Positions 19,175 through 28,230 of a stretch of DNA of 64,000 nucleotides are shown here, piece after piece. The translations under genes were made by a program, and so were the position numbers. Source of the stretch: Mesorhizobium sp. YM1C-6-2 (lineage in GTDB: Bacteria > Pseudomonadota > Alphaproteobacteria > Rhizobiales > Rhizobiaceae); NCBI RefSeq assembly GCF_003666685.1, contig NZ_RCIZ01000012.1:62001-126000 (forward strand), written 5' to 3'. The notes below the pieces were generated by a model, which was not told where the DNA came from, did no database searches, and was given only the letters and a program-made list of their open reading frames with translations. Each line of letters opens with the position of its first letter. The first letter of the stretch is position 1.

Positions 19175-19816
19175 ATGACAAGCCTGAAAACCGACGCTTA
19201 CCGGATTTCGGTGATGGCTGCCGGTGCGCTGGGCGTGCTCGCGGCCGGACTGGTGCCGGCTGCTGCGCAGCAGCAGCCCCCACAGGTCCCGAAGGGCTGG
19301 TTCAAGGCCTGCGCCAAGCAGGAGGACGTCGACATCTGCAACGTCCAGAACATCCTGACCGCCAACACCGGCCAGGTCATCACCGGCATCAGCCTGCTCG
19401 AGCTCAAGGGCAAGGTGAACCGCAAGGTGTTCCAGGTCACAGTGCCGACCGGCCGTCTGGTGCCTCCCGGCATCGGCCTTCAGATCGACAACGGCAAGGC
19501 CCAGAAGCTCGAATACGTGCTGTGCTTCCCGGACCGCTGCATTGCCGAAGCGCAGCTTTCCGATCAGCTCGTCGCGTCCTTCAAGAAGGGCACCGAGCTG
19601 ACGCTGACCTCGGTCAACTCGCAGAACCAGGCAAACCCGGTGAAGGTCTCGCTCAACGGCTTCACCGCCGCGTTCGACGGCCCGCCGCTGCAGCAGTCCG
19701 ACATCGAGGACCGCCAGAAGAAGCTCCAGGAGTTCGTCGCGAAGAACAACGAGGACTTCGCCAAGAAGCTCAAGGAAGAGCAGGACAAGGCGAAAGCCGG
19801 CGGCGCCGCCAACTGA
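19175..19816 (+). CDS. Invasion-associated locus B (IalB) family protein
   Basis: The 213-residue exported protein has a signal peptide ending near AAA-QQQPP (about residue 30). The mature domain carries the IalB layout with WFKACAKQEDVDICNVQN and a second cysteine pair in YVLCFPDRCIAE, likely forming disulfides. The charged C-terminus is an Ala/Lys/Glu helix (EFVAKNNEDFAKKLKEEQ). IalB was named for its role in erythrocyte invasion in Bartonella; in free-living or symbiotic Rhizobiales the family is widespread and of unknown function. A strong terminator follows, so it is probably monocistronic. Confidence 0.88.
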   Translation: MTSLKTDAYRISVMAAGALGVLAAGLVPAAAQQQPPQVPKGWFKACAKQEDVDICNVQNILTANTGQVITGISLLELKGKVNRKVFQVTVPTGRLVPPGIGLQIDNGKAQKLEYVLCFPDRCIAEAQLSDQLVASFKKGTELTLTSVNSQNQANPVKVSLNGFTAAFDGPPLQQSDIEDRQKKLQEFVAKNNEDFAKKLKEEQDKAKAGGAAN

Positions 19817-19835
19817 TCCCGGCGAGAACTGAAAA

Positions 19836-19872
19836 ACAAAAAAGCGGGGCATCGGCCCCGCTTTTTTGTTTG
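19836..19872 (+). terminator. Rho-independent terminator after the IalB gene
   Basis: AAGCGGGGC and GCCCCGCTT pair around ATCG and are followed by a T-run (TTTTTTGTTTG). An A-run before the hairpin means it could work in both directions and also end the convergent hspQ transcript. Confidence 0.9.
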
Positions 19873-19886
19873 CGAAAGGGAGAACG

Positions 19887-20216
19887 TTAGTGCCGGGCCA
19901 TCACGGGGGCATATTGCCCGTCGGGCCTGCGGTCGAAGAGTTCGTTGATCTGCGGGTGCCTCACAGGCTCGCCGGTGTCGTCCTCGAGCAGGTTCTGCTC
20001 GGACACATAGGCGATGTATTCCGTCTCCGAGTTCTCGGCGAGCAGATGGTAGAAGGGCTGGTCCTTGCTCGGACGCACTTCCTTCGGGATCGCCTCGTAC
20101 CATTCCTCGGTATTGTTGAATTGCGGATCGACGTCGAAGACGATGCCCCGGAACGGGAACAGTCTGTGGCGCACCACCTGGCCGATCGCAAACTTAGCCG
20201 TTTTCATATCGTTCAT
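19887..20216 (-). CDS. hspQ: Heat shock protein HspQ (YccV, hemimethylated DNA-binding family)
   Basis: The 109-residue protein matches the HspQ/YccV family: FAIGQVVRHRLFPFRGIVFDVDP at the N-terminus, then NNTEEWYEAIP and the QPFYHLLAEN and YVSEQNLL segments. In E. coli it acts as a specificity-enhancing factor for Lon protease and was also reported to bind hemimethylated DNA. The start ATG at 20216 encodes MNDMKTAKF; a second ATG three codons on is possible. A much longer open frame runs on upstream of this start, opposite the AEC gene, and is not coding. It is convergent with the IalB gene. Confidence 0.92.
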   Translation of the reverse strand: MNDMKTAKFAIGQVVRHRLFPFRGIVFDVDPQFNNTEEWYEAIPKEVRPSKDQPFYHLLAENSETEYIAYVSEQNLLEDDTGEPVRHPQINELFDRRPDGQYAPVMARH

Positions 20217-20345
20217 GGTCCAAGCCTCGCGCCATATTTGGCGCAGTGCAACATGCAATTCAATACCGGACGCTTGTGGAGCCGGCAAACCCGGCGCTAA
20301 TGCACCAGCACCAGGGCCGGCAACAGGGAATGAAGCGCGCAGCTT

Positions 20346-21308
20346 ATGTCGGACGTCATCGGTCTCGTTCTGCCGTTCTTCGGCCTGATCTTCCTCGGCT
20401 TCCTCGTCGCCCGCATCACCCGTCAGCCGGTCGAAGCACTCGGCTGGATGAACACCTTCATCATCTATGTCGCGCTGCCCGCGCTGTTCTTCCAGCTGCT
20501 TGCCAAGACGCCCTTCGAGCAGCTGACGGAGTGGACCTTCATCCTTGGCGCGGTGCTGTCCACCTACATCATCTTCCTCGTCATGTTCGCCGGCTCCATG
20601 CTGTTTGCCGGCGGAAACATCGCCGAGTCGACGATCAAGGGCCTCGCGGCCGCCTACGGCAACATCGGCTATATGGGGCCGGGCCTGGCCCTGCTGGTGT
20701 TCGGTCCCGAAGCGGCGGTGCCGGTCGCGCTCATCTTCTGCTTCGAGAACATCGTCCATTTTACCGTCGCGCCGATGATGATGGCGCTGGCCGGGGACGA
20801 GAAGCAGGCGCCGGGGCAGCTCGCCTTGAGCGTGATCCGCAAGATCGTGCTGCATCCCTTCATCATCGCCACCGCCGTCGGCGTCGGCGCCGCCTATCTC
20901 CAGTTGCGGCCGCCTTTGCCGGTGGAGCGCCTGCTCGAATACCTGTCCGCCGCGGCCGCACCTTGCGCGCTTTTCGCGATGGGGGTGACGCTGGCGTTGC
21001 GGCCGCTGAAGCGCATCCCGCACGAACTCGCGCCGATCGCCCTGCTCAAGCTCGTCCTCCACCCGCTCGTCTGCTACGTCGTGCTGAGCTGGGTCGGCGA
21101 TTTTTCGGAAACTTGGCTGTTCGCGGCGGTGCTGCTCGCAGCGCTCCCGACCGCCACCAACGTGTTCGTGCTGGCCCAGCAATATCACGTCTGGGTGGAG
21201 AGGGCGTCGGCAAGCATCCTGCTCACGACCTGCATATCGGTCGCCACCGTGACGGGGCTGCTCTACCTCATCAAGGCCGGCATGCTACCGCCTGATCTGT
21301 TCCCGTAG
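20346..21308 (+). CDS. AEC family transporter (auxin efflux carrier-like permease)
   Basis: The 320-residue integral membrane protein has about ten hydrophobic segments. The N-terminal helix VLPFFGLIFLGFLVARI and the NTFIIYVALPALFFQLLAK stretch are characteristic of the Mem_trans/AEC family. An LPTATNVFVLAQQY motif lies in the second half, as in this family. Members export or import organic anions such as malonate; the substrate cannot be told from sequence. The gene ends 24 bases inside the end of the convergent UbiH-like gene, so the two stop codons overlap tail to tail. Confidence 0.9.
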   Translation: MSDVIGLVLPFFGLIFLGFLVARITRQPVEALGWMNTFIIYVALPALFFQLLAKTPFEQLTEWTFILGAVLSTYIIFLVMFAGSMLFAGGNIAESTIKGLAAAYGNIGYMGPGLALLVFGPEAAVPVALIFCFENIVHFTVAPMMMALAGDEKQAPGQLALSVIRKIVLHPFIIATAVGVGAAYLQLRPPLPVERLLEYLSAAAAPCALFAMGVTLALRPLKRIPHELAPIALLKLVLHPLVCYVVLSWVGDFSETWLFAAVLLAALPTATNVFVLAQQYHVWVERASASILLTTCISVATVTGLLYLIKAGMLPPDLFP

Positions 21309-22496
21309 GTCCGTCAGCGCCCTGGCGAAGCCGCTGCCCGGCTGCAGCCCCTCGCGCATGAACAGCGCCCTGAGCGGCGCCAGTCCGCCGACGATGCCGA
21401 GCCCCGCGCTGCGCGCCAGCTGGGCCGGAAGCATGTCCGACAGCAGCGACAGGTTGAGCAAATTGACGGCGCCGGCGCGGGCAAGCACGTCCGGCCGCCG
21501 CTTGCCGTCATAGGCGGCAAGCGCCTTGTCCGCCCCGGGGTCGGAACGATTTTCTGCAACGGTTGCAACGAGATCGCGGACGTCCCTGATGCCGAGGTTG
21601 AGGCCTTGTGCGCCGATCGGTGGGAACACATGCGCGGCTTCGCCGACCAGCGCGATGCGGTTCCGGGCAAAGCGTGCCGGCAGGGTGGCGCCGAGCGGAT
21701 AGACCTGCCGCCCGGGCTCGACCGCGATGCGCCCCAGCATCGACTGCATCTGCTCCTCGATCCGGATCGAGAGCGACGCGTCGTCCAGCGCCATCAGCTC
21801 CTCGGCGGTCTTCGGCTTCACCACCCAGACCAGGCTCGACCGGTTGCCGGGCAGGGGCACCTGGGTGAAAGGGCCGGTCTCTGTATGGAACTCCGTCGAG
21901 ATGAAGCCGTGGCCGCGGTCATGCTCGAAATTGAGGACGAGTGCGGCCTGCGGATAGGAGCGCACCGACGTGCGGATCCCTGCGGCCTCGCGCGCCGGCG
22001 ACAGCCGGCCGTCGGCGGCGACCGCAAGCAGGCCCTCGACGGTCGTCCCGTCGCCCAGCCTTGCCGTCACCTTGTCCGATCCGGTCACCCATCCGGCGAC
22101 CAGGTCGTGCTGCCAGTCGATCGCGGGGCGTCTGGCGACGGCCGCCTCCAGCGCCGCGTTCAGCTCGCGGTTTGGCATGTTCAGGCCGAAATGGTCCTCG
22201 CCGATCTCGGCGGCGCGGAAGGTCACCACCGGGCTGCGGATCAGGCGCCTTGTCGCGTCGACGATCCGCATCACTTTCAGCGGCGCTGTCCGGGGCGCGA
22301 GGTCGGCAAGCACGCCGAGCTTGTCGAGTTCGGCAAGCGCGGGCGTCATCAGGGCTGTCGTGCGCCTGTCTTCGCGCGAAGCGGCGGGCCCGACGAGCGT
22401 CACCGGCATGCCGATGACGGCGAGCCCCAGCGCCGCGATCAGGCCGGTCGGTCCGGTGCCTGCAACAATGATCCGTTCGTCCTGCCCTGTGCCCAA
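21285..22496 (-). CDS. UbiH/UbiF family FAD-dependent hydroxylase
   Basis: This is a class A flavin monooxygenase of the ubiquinone-hydroxylase group. It has the dinucleotide-binding motif VAGTGPTGLIAALGL at the N-terminus, the middle motif with ADGRLSPAREAAGI, and the C-terminal FAD motif LVGEAAHVFPPIGAQGLNLG. The proposed start is TTG at 22496, giving 403 residues; GGAG lies 7 bases upstream and the flavin motif then sits in its usual place. A frame open to ATG at 22604 would add 36 residues unlike the family. It probably hydroxylates a ubiquinone precursor in the membrane. It is divergent from pcs. Confidence 0.87.
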   Translation of the reverse strand: MGTGQDERIIVAGTGPTGLIAALGLAVIGMPVTLVGPAASREDRRTTALMTPALAELDKLGVLADLAPRTAPLKVMRIVDATRRLIRSPVVTFRAAEIGEDHFGLNMPNRELNAALEAAVARRPAIDWQHDLVAGWVTGSDKVTARLGDGTTVEGLLAVAADGRLSPAREAAGIRTSVRSYPQAALVLNFEHDRGHGFISTEFHTETGPFTQVPLPGNRSSLVWVVKPKTAEELMALDDASLSIRIEEQMQSMLGRIAVEPGRQVYPLGATLPARFARNRIALVGEAAHVFPPIGAQGLNLGIRDVRDLVATVAENRSDPGADKALAAYDGKRRPDVLARAGAVNLLNLSLLSDMLPAQLARSAGLGIVGGLAPLRALFMREGLQPGSGFARALTDLREQIRR

Positions 22497-22700
22497 CGAC
22501 GCGCTCCATTTGTCCAGCCTGCAATATGGCACGCCTGACTGCCGGATCAATGCGACCGACGGACGCCCGGGGCCGTCGGAACAGGGCGGACAGCCGGGGA
22601 TCAAGCCAAGACACGGCTTGTGCCGGTCACGGCGCTGCTAGTACTGTCAATTCGATTTCACCGGCCGTTTGGCCGGCATGCAACGGGATTGGCGCGGCCT

Positions 22701-23477
22701 TTGAAACCGAGAAGAAAAGTCACCTGGCCGCAGGCGCGTGCGTTCTCAGTCCATCTGCTGACGGCCTCGGGATCGTTCCTCGCCTTCCTCTCGCTTGTCG
22801 CCGCGAGCGAGGAACGCTGGACGGCGATGTTCTGGTGGCTCGGCCTCGCGCTTTTCGTCGACGGCATAGACGGCCCGATCGCGCGCAAGCTCGAGGTCAA
22901 GGAGATCTTGCCGACCTGGTCGGGCGAACTGCTCGACAACATCATCGACTACGTCACCTACGTGCTGATCCCGGCTTTCGCGCTCTACCAGTTCGGGCTG
23001 ATGGGCGAGGGGCTGTCGTTCCTGTCGGCGGCGATCATCGTGGTGTCGAGCGCGATCTATTATGCCGATACCGGCATGAAGACGACGGAGAATTTCTTCA
23101 AGGGCTTCCCGGTCGTCTGGAACATGATCGTTTTCACGCTCTTCGTCACCGAGCCGGGCGAATGGGTGTCCTTCGCGGTCGTGGTCATTGCCGCCATCCT
23201 GACATTCGTGCCGGTGCATTTTCTGCATCCGGTACGGGTGAAGCGGCTGCGGCCGATCAATCTCGGCGTCACGCTTGCCTGGTGCGCATTTGGAGGGCTG
23301 GCGTTGGCCGAATCCTTCCTCGCGCAGTTCTACACACAGATCGGCGTGTTGGCGGAGAATGTCAGCGCCTTCACCAAGATCGGCATCGGCGCCACCAGCA
23401 TCTACCTGTTTTGCATCGGCGGCATCATGCAGTTGTTCCCCAACCTCGGTGCGAAGCCGGCGTCAGAGAAGTCCTGA
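22701..23477 (+). CDS. pcs: Phosphatidylcholine synthase
   Basis: Pcs condenses choline with CDP-diacylglycerol to give phosphatidylcholine, a membrane lipid typical of Rhizobiales. The protein is about 258 residues with several membrane helices and the CDP-alcohol transferase motif in DGIDGPIARK followed by a distal Asp in LLDNIIDYVTY, which is the modified form seen in bacterial Pcs. The start is uncertain: TTG at 22701 gives MKPRRKVTW, which aligns in length with rhizobial Pcs, while GTG at 22620 would add 27 residues. It lies 2 bp before a quinone oxidoreductase gene on the same strand. Confidence 0.92.
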   Translation: MKPRRKVTWPQARAFSVHLLTASGSFLAFLSLVAASEERWTAMFWWLGLALFVDGIDGPIARKLEVKEILPTWSGELLDNIIDYVTYVLIPAFALYQFGLMGEGLSFLSAAIIVVSSAIYYADTGMKTTENFFKGFPVVWNMIVFTLFVTEPGEWVSFAVVVIAAILTFVPVHFLHPVRVKRLRPINLGVTLAWCAFGGLALAESFLAQFYTQIGVLAENVSAFTKIGIGATSIYLFCIGGIMQLFPNLGAKPASEKS

Positions 23478-23479
23478 TC

Positions 23480-24457
23480 ATGTCCAAAGCCATCAAGATC
23501 CACGCCCATGGCGGCCCGGAGGCGCTTTCCTACGAAGATCACGATCCCGGCAGGCCCGGCCCCGGACAGGCGCTGATCGGGCATACCGCGATCGGCCTCA
23601 ACTTCCTCGACACCTACTACCGCAGCGGCCTCTACCCGGCGCCGAACGGCCTGCCGCTCATTCCCGGCGGCGAGGCGGCGGGCAAGGTCGTCGAGGTCGG
23701 CGAGGGCGTCGATGGCCTGAAGCCCGGCGACCGGGTCGCCTACACGACGCCGCTCGGCGCCTATAGCGACGAGCGCGTGATCGCGGCCGACCGGCTGGTC
23801 AAGGTTCCGGACGGCGTCACCGACGAGCAGGCGGCGGCGATGATGCTGAAGGGCATGACCGCCTGGTATCTGCTGCACCGCACCTTCAAGGTGAAGGCCG
23901 GCGACACCATCCTCTGCCACGCCGCGGCGGGAGGCGTCGGGCTCATCCTCGGCCAGTGGGCGAAACAGCTCGGCGCAACCACGATCGGCACTGCCGGCTC
24001 GCCCGAAAAGGTCGAACTTGCCAGGGCGCACGGCTACGATCACGTGATCAACTATCGCGACCAGGATTTTGTCGCCGAGGTGAAGCGCATCACCGACGGC
24101 AGGCTTTGCGACGTGGTCTACGATTCCGTCGGCAAGGACACGTTCCCCGGCTCGCTCGATTGCATCCGGCCGCTCGGCCTCTTCGCTTGCTTCGGCCAGT
24201 CCTCCGGCCCGATCCCCCCCTTCAACCTCTCGATTCTCGCCCAGAAGGGCTCCCTCTTCGCCACCCGCCCGACGCTCTTCGTCTACATCGCCAAGCGGGA
24301 GGATCTGGAATCGGCGGCGGCTGCGCTTTTCGACGTCGTCGCCTCGGGCGCGGTGAAGGTCAGGATCAACCAGCGCTATGCGCTGAAGGACGCAGCGAAG
24401 GCGCATGCCGATCTGGAAAGCCGCAAGACGTCAGGCACCACCGTTCTGATTCCGTGA
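23480..24457 (+). CDS. NADPH:quinone oxidoreductase (zinc-independent medium-chain dehydrogenase)
   Basis: The 325-residue cytoplasmic enzyme is of the quinone oxidoreductase (Qor) branch of the medium-chain dehydrogenases. It has the N-terminal GroES-like part with IGLNFLDTYYRSGLYP and GVDGLKPGDRVAYT, then the nucleotide-binding Rossmann stretch CHAAAGGVGLILGQWAKQLG. No catalytic zinc ligands are apparent. The ATG at 23480 follows the pcs stop directly. An open frame extends far upstream but overlaps pcs out of frame. The reaction is one-electron or two-electron reduction of quinones by NADPH, judged from family. Confidence 0.9.
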   Translation: MSKAIKIHAHGGPEALSYEDHDPGRPGPGQALIGHTAIGLNFLDTYYRSGLYPAPNGLPLIPGGEAAGKVVEVGEGVDGLKPGDRVAYTTPLGAYSDERVIAADRLVKVPDGVTDEQAAAMMLKGMTAWYLLHRTFKVKAGDTILCHAAAGGVGLILGQWAKQLGATTIGTAGSPEKVELARAHGYDHVINYRDQDFVAEVKRITDGRLCDVVYDSVGKDTFPGSLDCIRPLGLFACFGQSSGPIPPFNLSILAQKGSLFATRPTLFVYIAKREDLESAAAALFDVVASGAVKVRINQRYALKDAAKAHADLESRKTSGTTVLIP

Positions 24458-24589
24458 GTAATCCGGACCGTTGCCCCTGAAAAACTTGAAAATCTTTCAA
24501 GCCTGTCCACGCTTTGCGTTGCGCCTTTGCTGGAACTACGATGATTTCGGGAACACAGAACACATCTGGAAAACAGATTGGGAGGCACT

Positions 24590-26155
24590 GTGAGTGCTGA
24601 CGGAAACGGCGCGAACCTGCTCGAGGTTCGCGGGCTGACCAAAATCTTCGGCGCGCTCAAGGCGTGCGATGCGGTCGACCTGACTATCCGCAAGGGCGAA
24701 ATCCACGCATTGCTCGGCGAAAACGGCGCCGGCAAGTCGACGCTGGTCAAGATGCTCTTCGGCTCGCTCGAACCCTATTCCGGCGAGATAATCTGGAACG
24801 GCCAGGCGGTCAGGATCACCAGCCCGGGCGTTGCCAAGAAGCTTGGTATCGGCATGGTCTTCCAGCATTTCTCGCTGTTCGAGGCCCTGTCGGCGGCGGA
24901 AAACATCGCGCTGTCGCTCGACGACCAGACGCCGATCTCCACCATTGCGGCCAAGGCGAAGGCGGTGTCCTACAGTTACGGCCTGCCGCTCGACCCCTAT
25001 TCGCTGGTCGGCGACCTCTCGGTCGGCGAGCGCCAGCGCATCGAGATCATCCGCTGCCTCCTGCAGACGCCCGAGCTCATCATCCTCGACGAGCCGACGT
25101 CGGTGCTCACCCCGCAGGAGGCTGACAAGCTGTTCGAGACGCTGGAACGGCTGCGTTCCGAGGGCAAATCGATCCTCTACATCTCGCACCGCCTCGAAGA
25201 GGTGAAGCGCATGTGCGACGCCGCGACCGTCATGCGTCACGGCAAGGTCGTCGGCCACACCGACCCGCGCAAGGAGACCGCAGCCTCGCTTGCCCGCATG
25301 ATGGTCGGCAGCGAAGTTCACGCGGTCGTGCGCGCACCGGTCGAGGGCATCGAAAAGGCCGAGCCGCTGCTTGAGATCAAGAACCTCAGCCGCAAGCCTG
25401 CGACCCCGTTCTCCATGGCGCTCCGCAACATCTCGTTGAGCGTCAGGGCAGGCGAGGTCGTCGGTATCGCCGGCGTCGCCGGCAACGGCCAGGGCGAGTT
25501 CTTCGAGGCCGTGTCGGGCGAGGTGAAGCAGCCGGATGCCGGTACCATCCGCATCCGCGGCAAGGACGCCGGGCGCGTCGATATCACCGGTCGCCGCCTG
25601 CTTGGCGCGGCCTTCGTGCCGGAAGAGCGCCTCGGCCACGGTGCCGCGCCGCGCATGACGCTGTCGGAGAATCTGTTCCTGTCGCGCTACGCGACCGACA
25701 GGAAAGCCTTTGTCGGTGCCGGCGGCTTGGTCAAGGAAAGTGCGATCGACAGCGCGACCCAGCGCATCGTCCAGGAAATGGACGTGCGCAAAAGTGCCCG
25801 CAACCCGGAGGCCGCCTCGCTTTCGGGCGGCAACCTGCAAAAATTCATCATCGGCAGAGAACTCGACCGCCGTCCGGCCGTGCTGGTGGTCAACCAGCCG
25901 ACATGGGGCGTCGATGCCGGTGCTGCGGCGAAGATCAGGCAATCGCTGATCGAGCTGGCCCGCAGCGGTTCGGCCGTGCTGGTCATCAGCCAGGACCTCG
26001 ACGAGCTGTTCGAGATCTCCGACGCGATCGCGGTCATGCACAATGGCGAGCTGTCGAAGCCGCTGCCGCGCGCCGAGGCGACTCTTGAAAAGATCGGCCT
26101 TCTGATGGGCGGCGCCGAACCCGGCCATGTCGAACACCCGCTGGAGGCCGTCTGA
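24590..26155 (+). CDS. BMP-family ABC transporter ATP-binding protein (two ATPase domains)
   Basis: The 521-residue ATPase has tandem ABC domains. Domain 1 has Walker A GENGAGKST, signature LSVGERQRIE and Walker B LIILDEPTSVL. Domain 2 has signature LSGGNLQKFI but an altered Walker B, LVVNQPTWGVD, where Asn and Gln replace the Asp-Glu pair. This is the pattern of nucleoside-type (YufO/NupA-like) transporters, so it is a family trait rather than damage. The start is GTG at 24590 with GGGAGG four bases upstream; an in-frame TTG at 24578 overlaps that ribosome site. It heads a four-gene transport operon. Confidence 0.91.
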   Translation: MSADGNGANLLEVRGLTKIFGALKACDAVDLTIRKGEIHALLGENGAGKSTLVKMLFGSLEPYSGEIIWNGQAVRITSPGVAKKLGIGMVFQHFSLFEALSAAENIALSLDDQTPISTIAAKAKAVSYSYGLPLDPYSLVGDLSVGERQRIEIIRCLLQTPELIILDEPTSVLTPQEADKLFETLERLRSEGKSILYISHRLEEVKRMCDAATVMRHGKVVGHTDPRKETAASLARMMVGSEVHAVVRAPVEGIEKAEPLLEIKNLSRKPATPFSMALRNISLSVRAGEVVGIAGVAGNGQGEFFEAVSGEVKQPDAGTIRIRGKDAGRVDITGRRLLGAAFVPEERLGHGAAPRMTLSENLFLSRYATDRKAFVGAGGLVKESAIDSATQRIVQEMDVRKSARNPEAASLSGGNLQKFIIGRELDRRPAVLVVNQPTWGVDAGAAAKIRQSLIELARSGSAVLVISQDLDELFEISDAIAVMHNGELSKPLPRAEATLEKIGLLMGGAEPGHVEHPLEAV

Positions 26156-27273
26156 TGCGCATCGAACTCGTCAGGCGCCCGCAGCATTCGGCGCTGTTCT
26201 CGGCGCTGTCGCCGTTCATCGCGCTCGGGCTCACGCTGGTCGCCGGTGCGATCATGTTCTCCCTGCTCGGCAAGAACCCGGTCGATGCCCTCTATTATTA
26301 TTTCATCGACCCGCTGACCGGCATCTGGGATCCCGGCAATCGCTGGCAGTTGCACGAGCTGGCGATCAAGGCGGCGCCGCTCATCCTGATCGCGGTCGGC
26401 CTGTCCGTCTGCTTCCTGTCCAACAACTGGAACATCGGCGCCGAGGGCCAGTTCATCGCCGGCGCCGTGGCGGGCTCCTTCATCCCGGTCCTGTTCCCCG
26501 ATTTTCAGACCTGGGCGACGCTGCCTCTGATGCTGATCTTCGGCATGGCGGGCGGCGCGGCCTACGCCGCGATCCCGGCCTTCCTCAAGGTGAAGTTCAA
26601 CACCAACGAAATCCTCACCAGCCTGATGCTGGTCTATGTGGCGCAGCTCTTCAACGACTGGCTCGTGCGCGGCATCTGGCGCAATCCGGAAGGCATGAGT
26701 TTCCCGGGCACCATCCGCTTCAACGAATACGCCATCCTGCCGCAGATCTGGCCGGACGCCGGCCGCGCGCATTGGGGCTTCGTCTTCGCGCTGGTCGCCG
26801 CCGTCGCCGTCTGGTTCATGCTCTCCAAGATGCTGAAGGGTTTTGAGGTCAAGGTGCTCGGCCAAAGCCCGCGGGCAGGGCGCTTCGCCGGTTTCTCTTC
26901 GGCAAAGATGGTGTTCTTCGTGTTCCTGCTGGCCGGCGCGCTTGCTGGTCTGGCGGGCATCTGCGAGGTGGCCGGCCCGATCGAGCATCTCAATGAGAAG
27001 ATCTCTATCGGCTACGGGTTCACGGCGATCATCGTCGCCTTCCTCGGCCGTCTCAATCCGCTCGGCATCGTCGCCGCGGGCCTCATCCTGGCGCTCACTT
27101 ATCTGGGCGGAGAGTCAGCACAGATCGCCCTCGGCGTTTCCGACAAGGCCGTGCGCGCCTTCCAGGGCATGTTGCTCTTCTTCGTGCTCGCCTGCGACAC
27201 GCTCATCCACTACCGCATCCGCATCGTCGGCGCGCTGGCGACCAAGGCGGGGGAGGCGACCCAAAATGCTTGA
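26155..27273 (+). CDS. BMP-family ABC transporter permease, subunit 1
   Basis: The 372-residue membrane protein is of the BPD_transp_2 family, with the nucleoside-transporter markers NNWNIGAEGQFIAGAVAG after the second helix, and SPRAGRFAGFSSAK in the loop that meets the ATPase. The start overlaps the ATPase stop by one base (TGATG). It is the longer of the two permeases, as usual for this transporter type. Confidence 0.91.
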   Translation: MRIELVRRPQHSALFSALSPFIALGLTLVAGAIMFSLLGKNPVDALYYYFIDPLTGIWDPGNRWQLHELAIKAAPLILIAVGLSVCFLSNNWNIGAEGQFIAGAVAGSFIPVLFPDFQTWATLPLMLIFGMAGGAAYAAIPAFLKVKFNTNEILTSLMLVYVAQLFNDWLVRGIWRNPEGMSFPGTIRFNEYAILPQIWPDAGRAHWGFVFALVAAVAVWFMLSKMLKGFEVKVLGQSPRAGRFAGFSSAKMVFFVFLLAGALAGLAGICEVAGPIEHLNEKISIGYGFTAIIVAFLGRLNPLGIVAAGLILALTYLGGESAQIALGVSDKAVRAFQGMLLFFVLACDTLIHYRIRIVGALATKAGEATQNA

Positions 27274-28180
27274 GCAGATCATCATCACCATCGCGACTGC
27301 CGCGACGCCGCTGCTCATCGCCTCGATCGGCGAACTCGTCGTCGAACGCTCCGGAGTGCTCAACCTCGGTGTCGAGGGCATGATGGTCATGGGCGCGGTG
27401 ACCGGCTTCGGCGTCGCGCTCCTCACCGGCTCGCCCTGGCTCGGCGTGCTCGCGGCGATCATCGTCGGCGCACTGTTCTCGCTGCTCTTCGGGTTCCTGA
27501 CGCTGACGCTCGTCACCAACCAGGTGGCGACAGGTCTGGCACTCACCCTGCTCGGCCTCGGTCTTTCGGGCATGATCGGCGAAAGCTTCGTCGGCCTGCC
27601 CGGCGTCAAGCTCGCCGCGATCTACATCCCCGGGCTCACCGATCTGCCTTTCGTCGGCAAGCTGCTCTTCGGGCAGGATCCGATCTTCTACTTGTCGATC
27701 CTGCTCACCGTCGGTGTTGCCTGGTTCCTGTTCAGGACCCGCGCCGGCCTCACCCTGCGCGCAGTCGGCGACAATCACGGCTCGGCGCATGCGCTCGGCA
27801 TCAACGTGATCGGCATACGCTATCTCGCAGTGATGTTCGGCGGCGCGTGCGCGGGCCTAGCTGGCGGCTTCCTGTCGCTCGTCTATACGCCGCAGTGGAT
27901 CGAGAACATGACGGCCGGCCGCGGCTGGATCGCGCTGGCGCTCGTCGTGTTCGCGTCGTGGCGGCCGTTGCGCGTCCTCGCCGGCGCCTACCTGTTCGGC
28001 GCGGTCTCGATCGGCCAGTTGCACGCACAAGCGCTGGGGATAGGTATCCCCTCCCAGCTGCTTTCTTCGCTACCCTATCTGGCGACCATCCTCGTCCTTG
28101 TTCTAATCTCCAGGAACAAGCGATTGACGATGATCAACACACCGGCATCACTGGGGCGGCCGTTCGTGCCAGATCGCTAG
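27266..28180 (+). CDS. BMP-family ABC transporter permease, subunit 2
   Basis: The 304-residue membrane protein carries the partner-permease features GVLNLGVEGMMVMGAVTGF, LRAVGDNHGSAHALGI and GACAGLAGGFLSL. ATG at 27266 is preceded by GGGGGAGG at about 9 bases and overlaps the end of subunit 1 by 8 bases, so translation is likely coupled. A longer open frame upstream to 26843 is out of frame with the true start region and is ignored. Confidence 0.9.
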   Translation: MLEQIIITIATAATPLLIASIGELVVERSGVLNLGVEGMMVMGAVTGFGVALLTGSPWLGVLAAIIVGALFSLLFGFLTLTLVTNQVATGLALTLLGLGLSGMIGESFVGLPGVKLAAIYIPGLTDLPFVGKLLFGQDPIFYLSILLTVGVAWFLFRTRAGLTLRAVGDNHGSAHALGINVIGIRYLAVMFGGACAGLAGGFLSLVYTPQWIENMTAGRGWIALALVVFASWRPLRVLAGAYLFGAVSIGQLHAQALGIGIPSQLLSSLPYLATILVLVLISRNKRLTMINTPASLGRPFVPDR

Positions 28181-28230
28181 ACAGGAAGATGGGAAGAGTC
28201 CCCAAAAGAACCTCGAGAGGATCTATTGTA

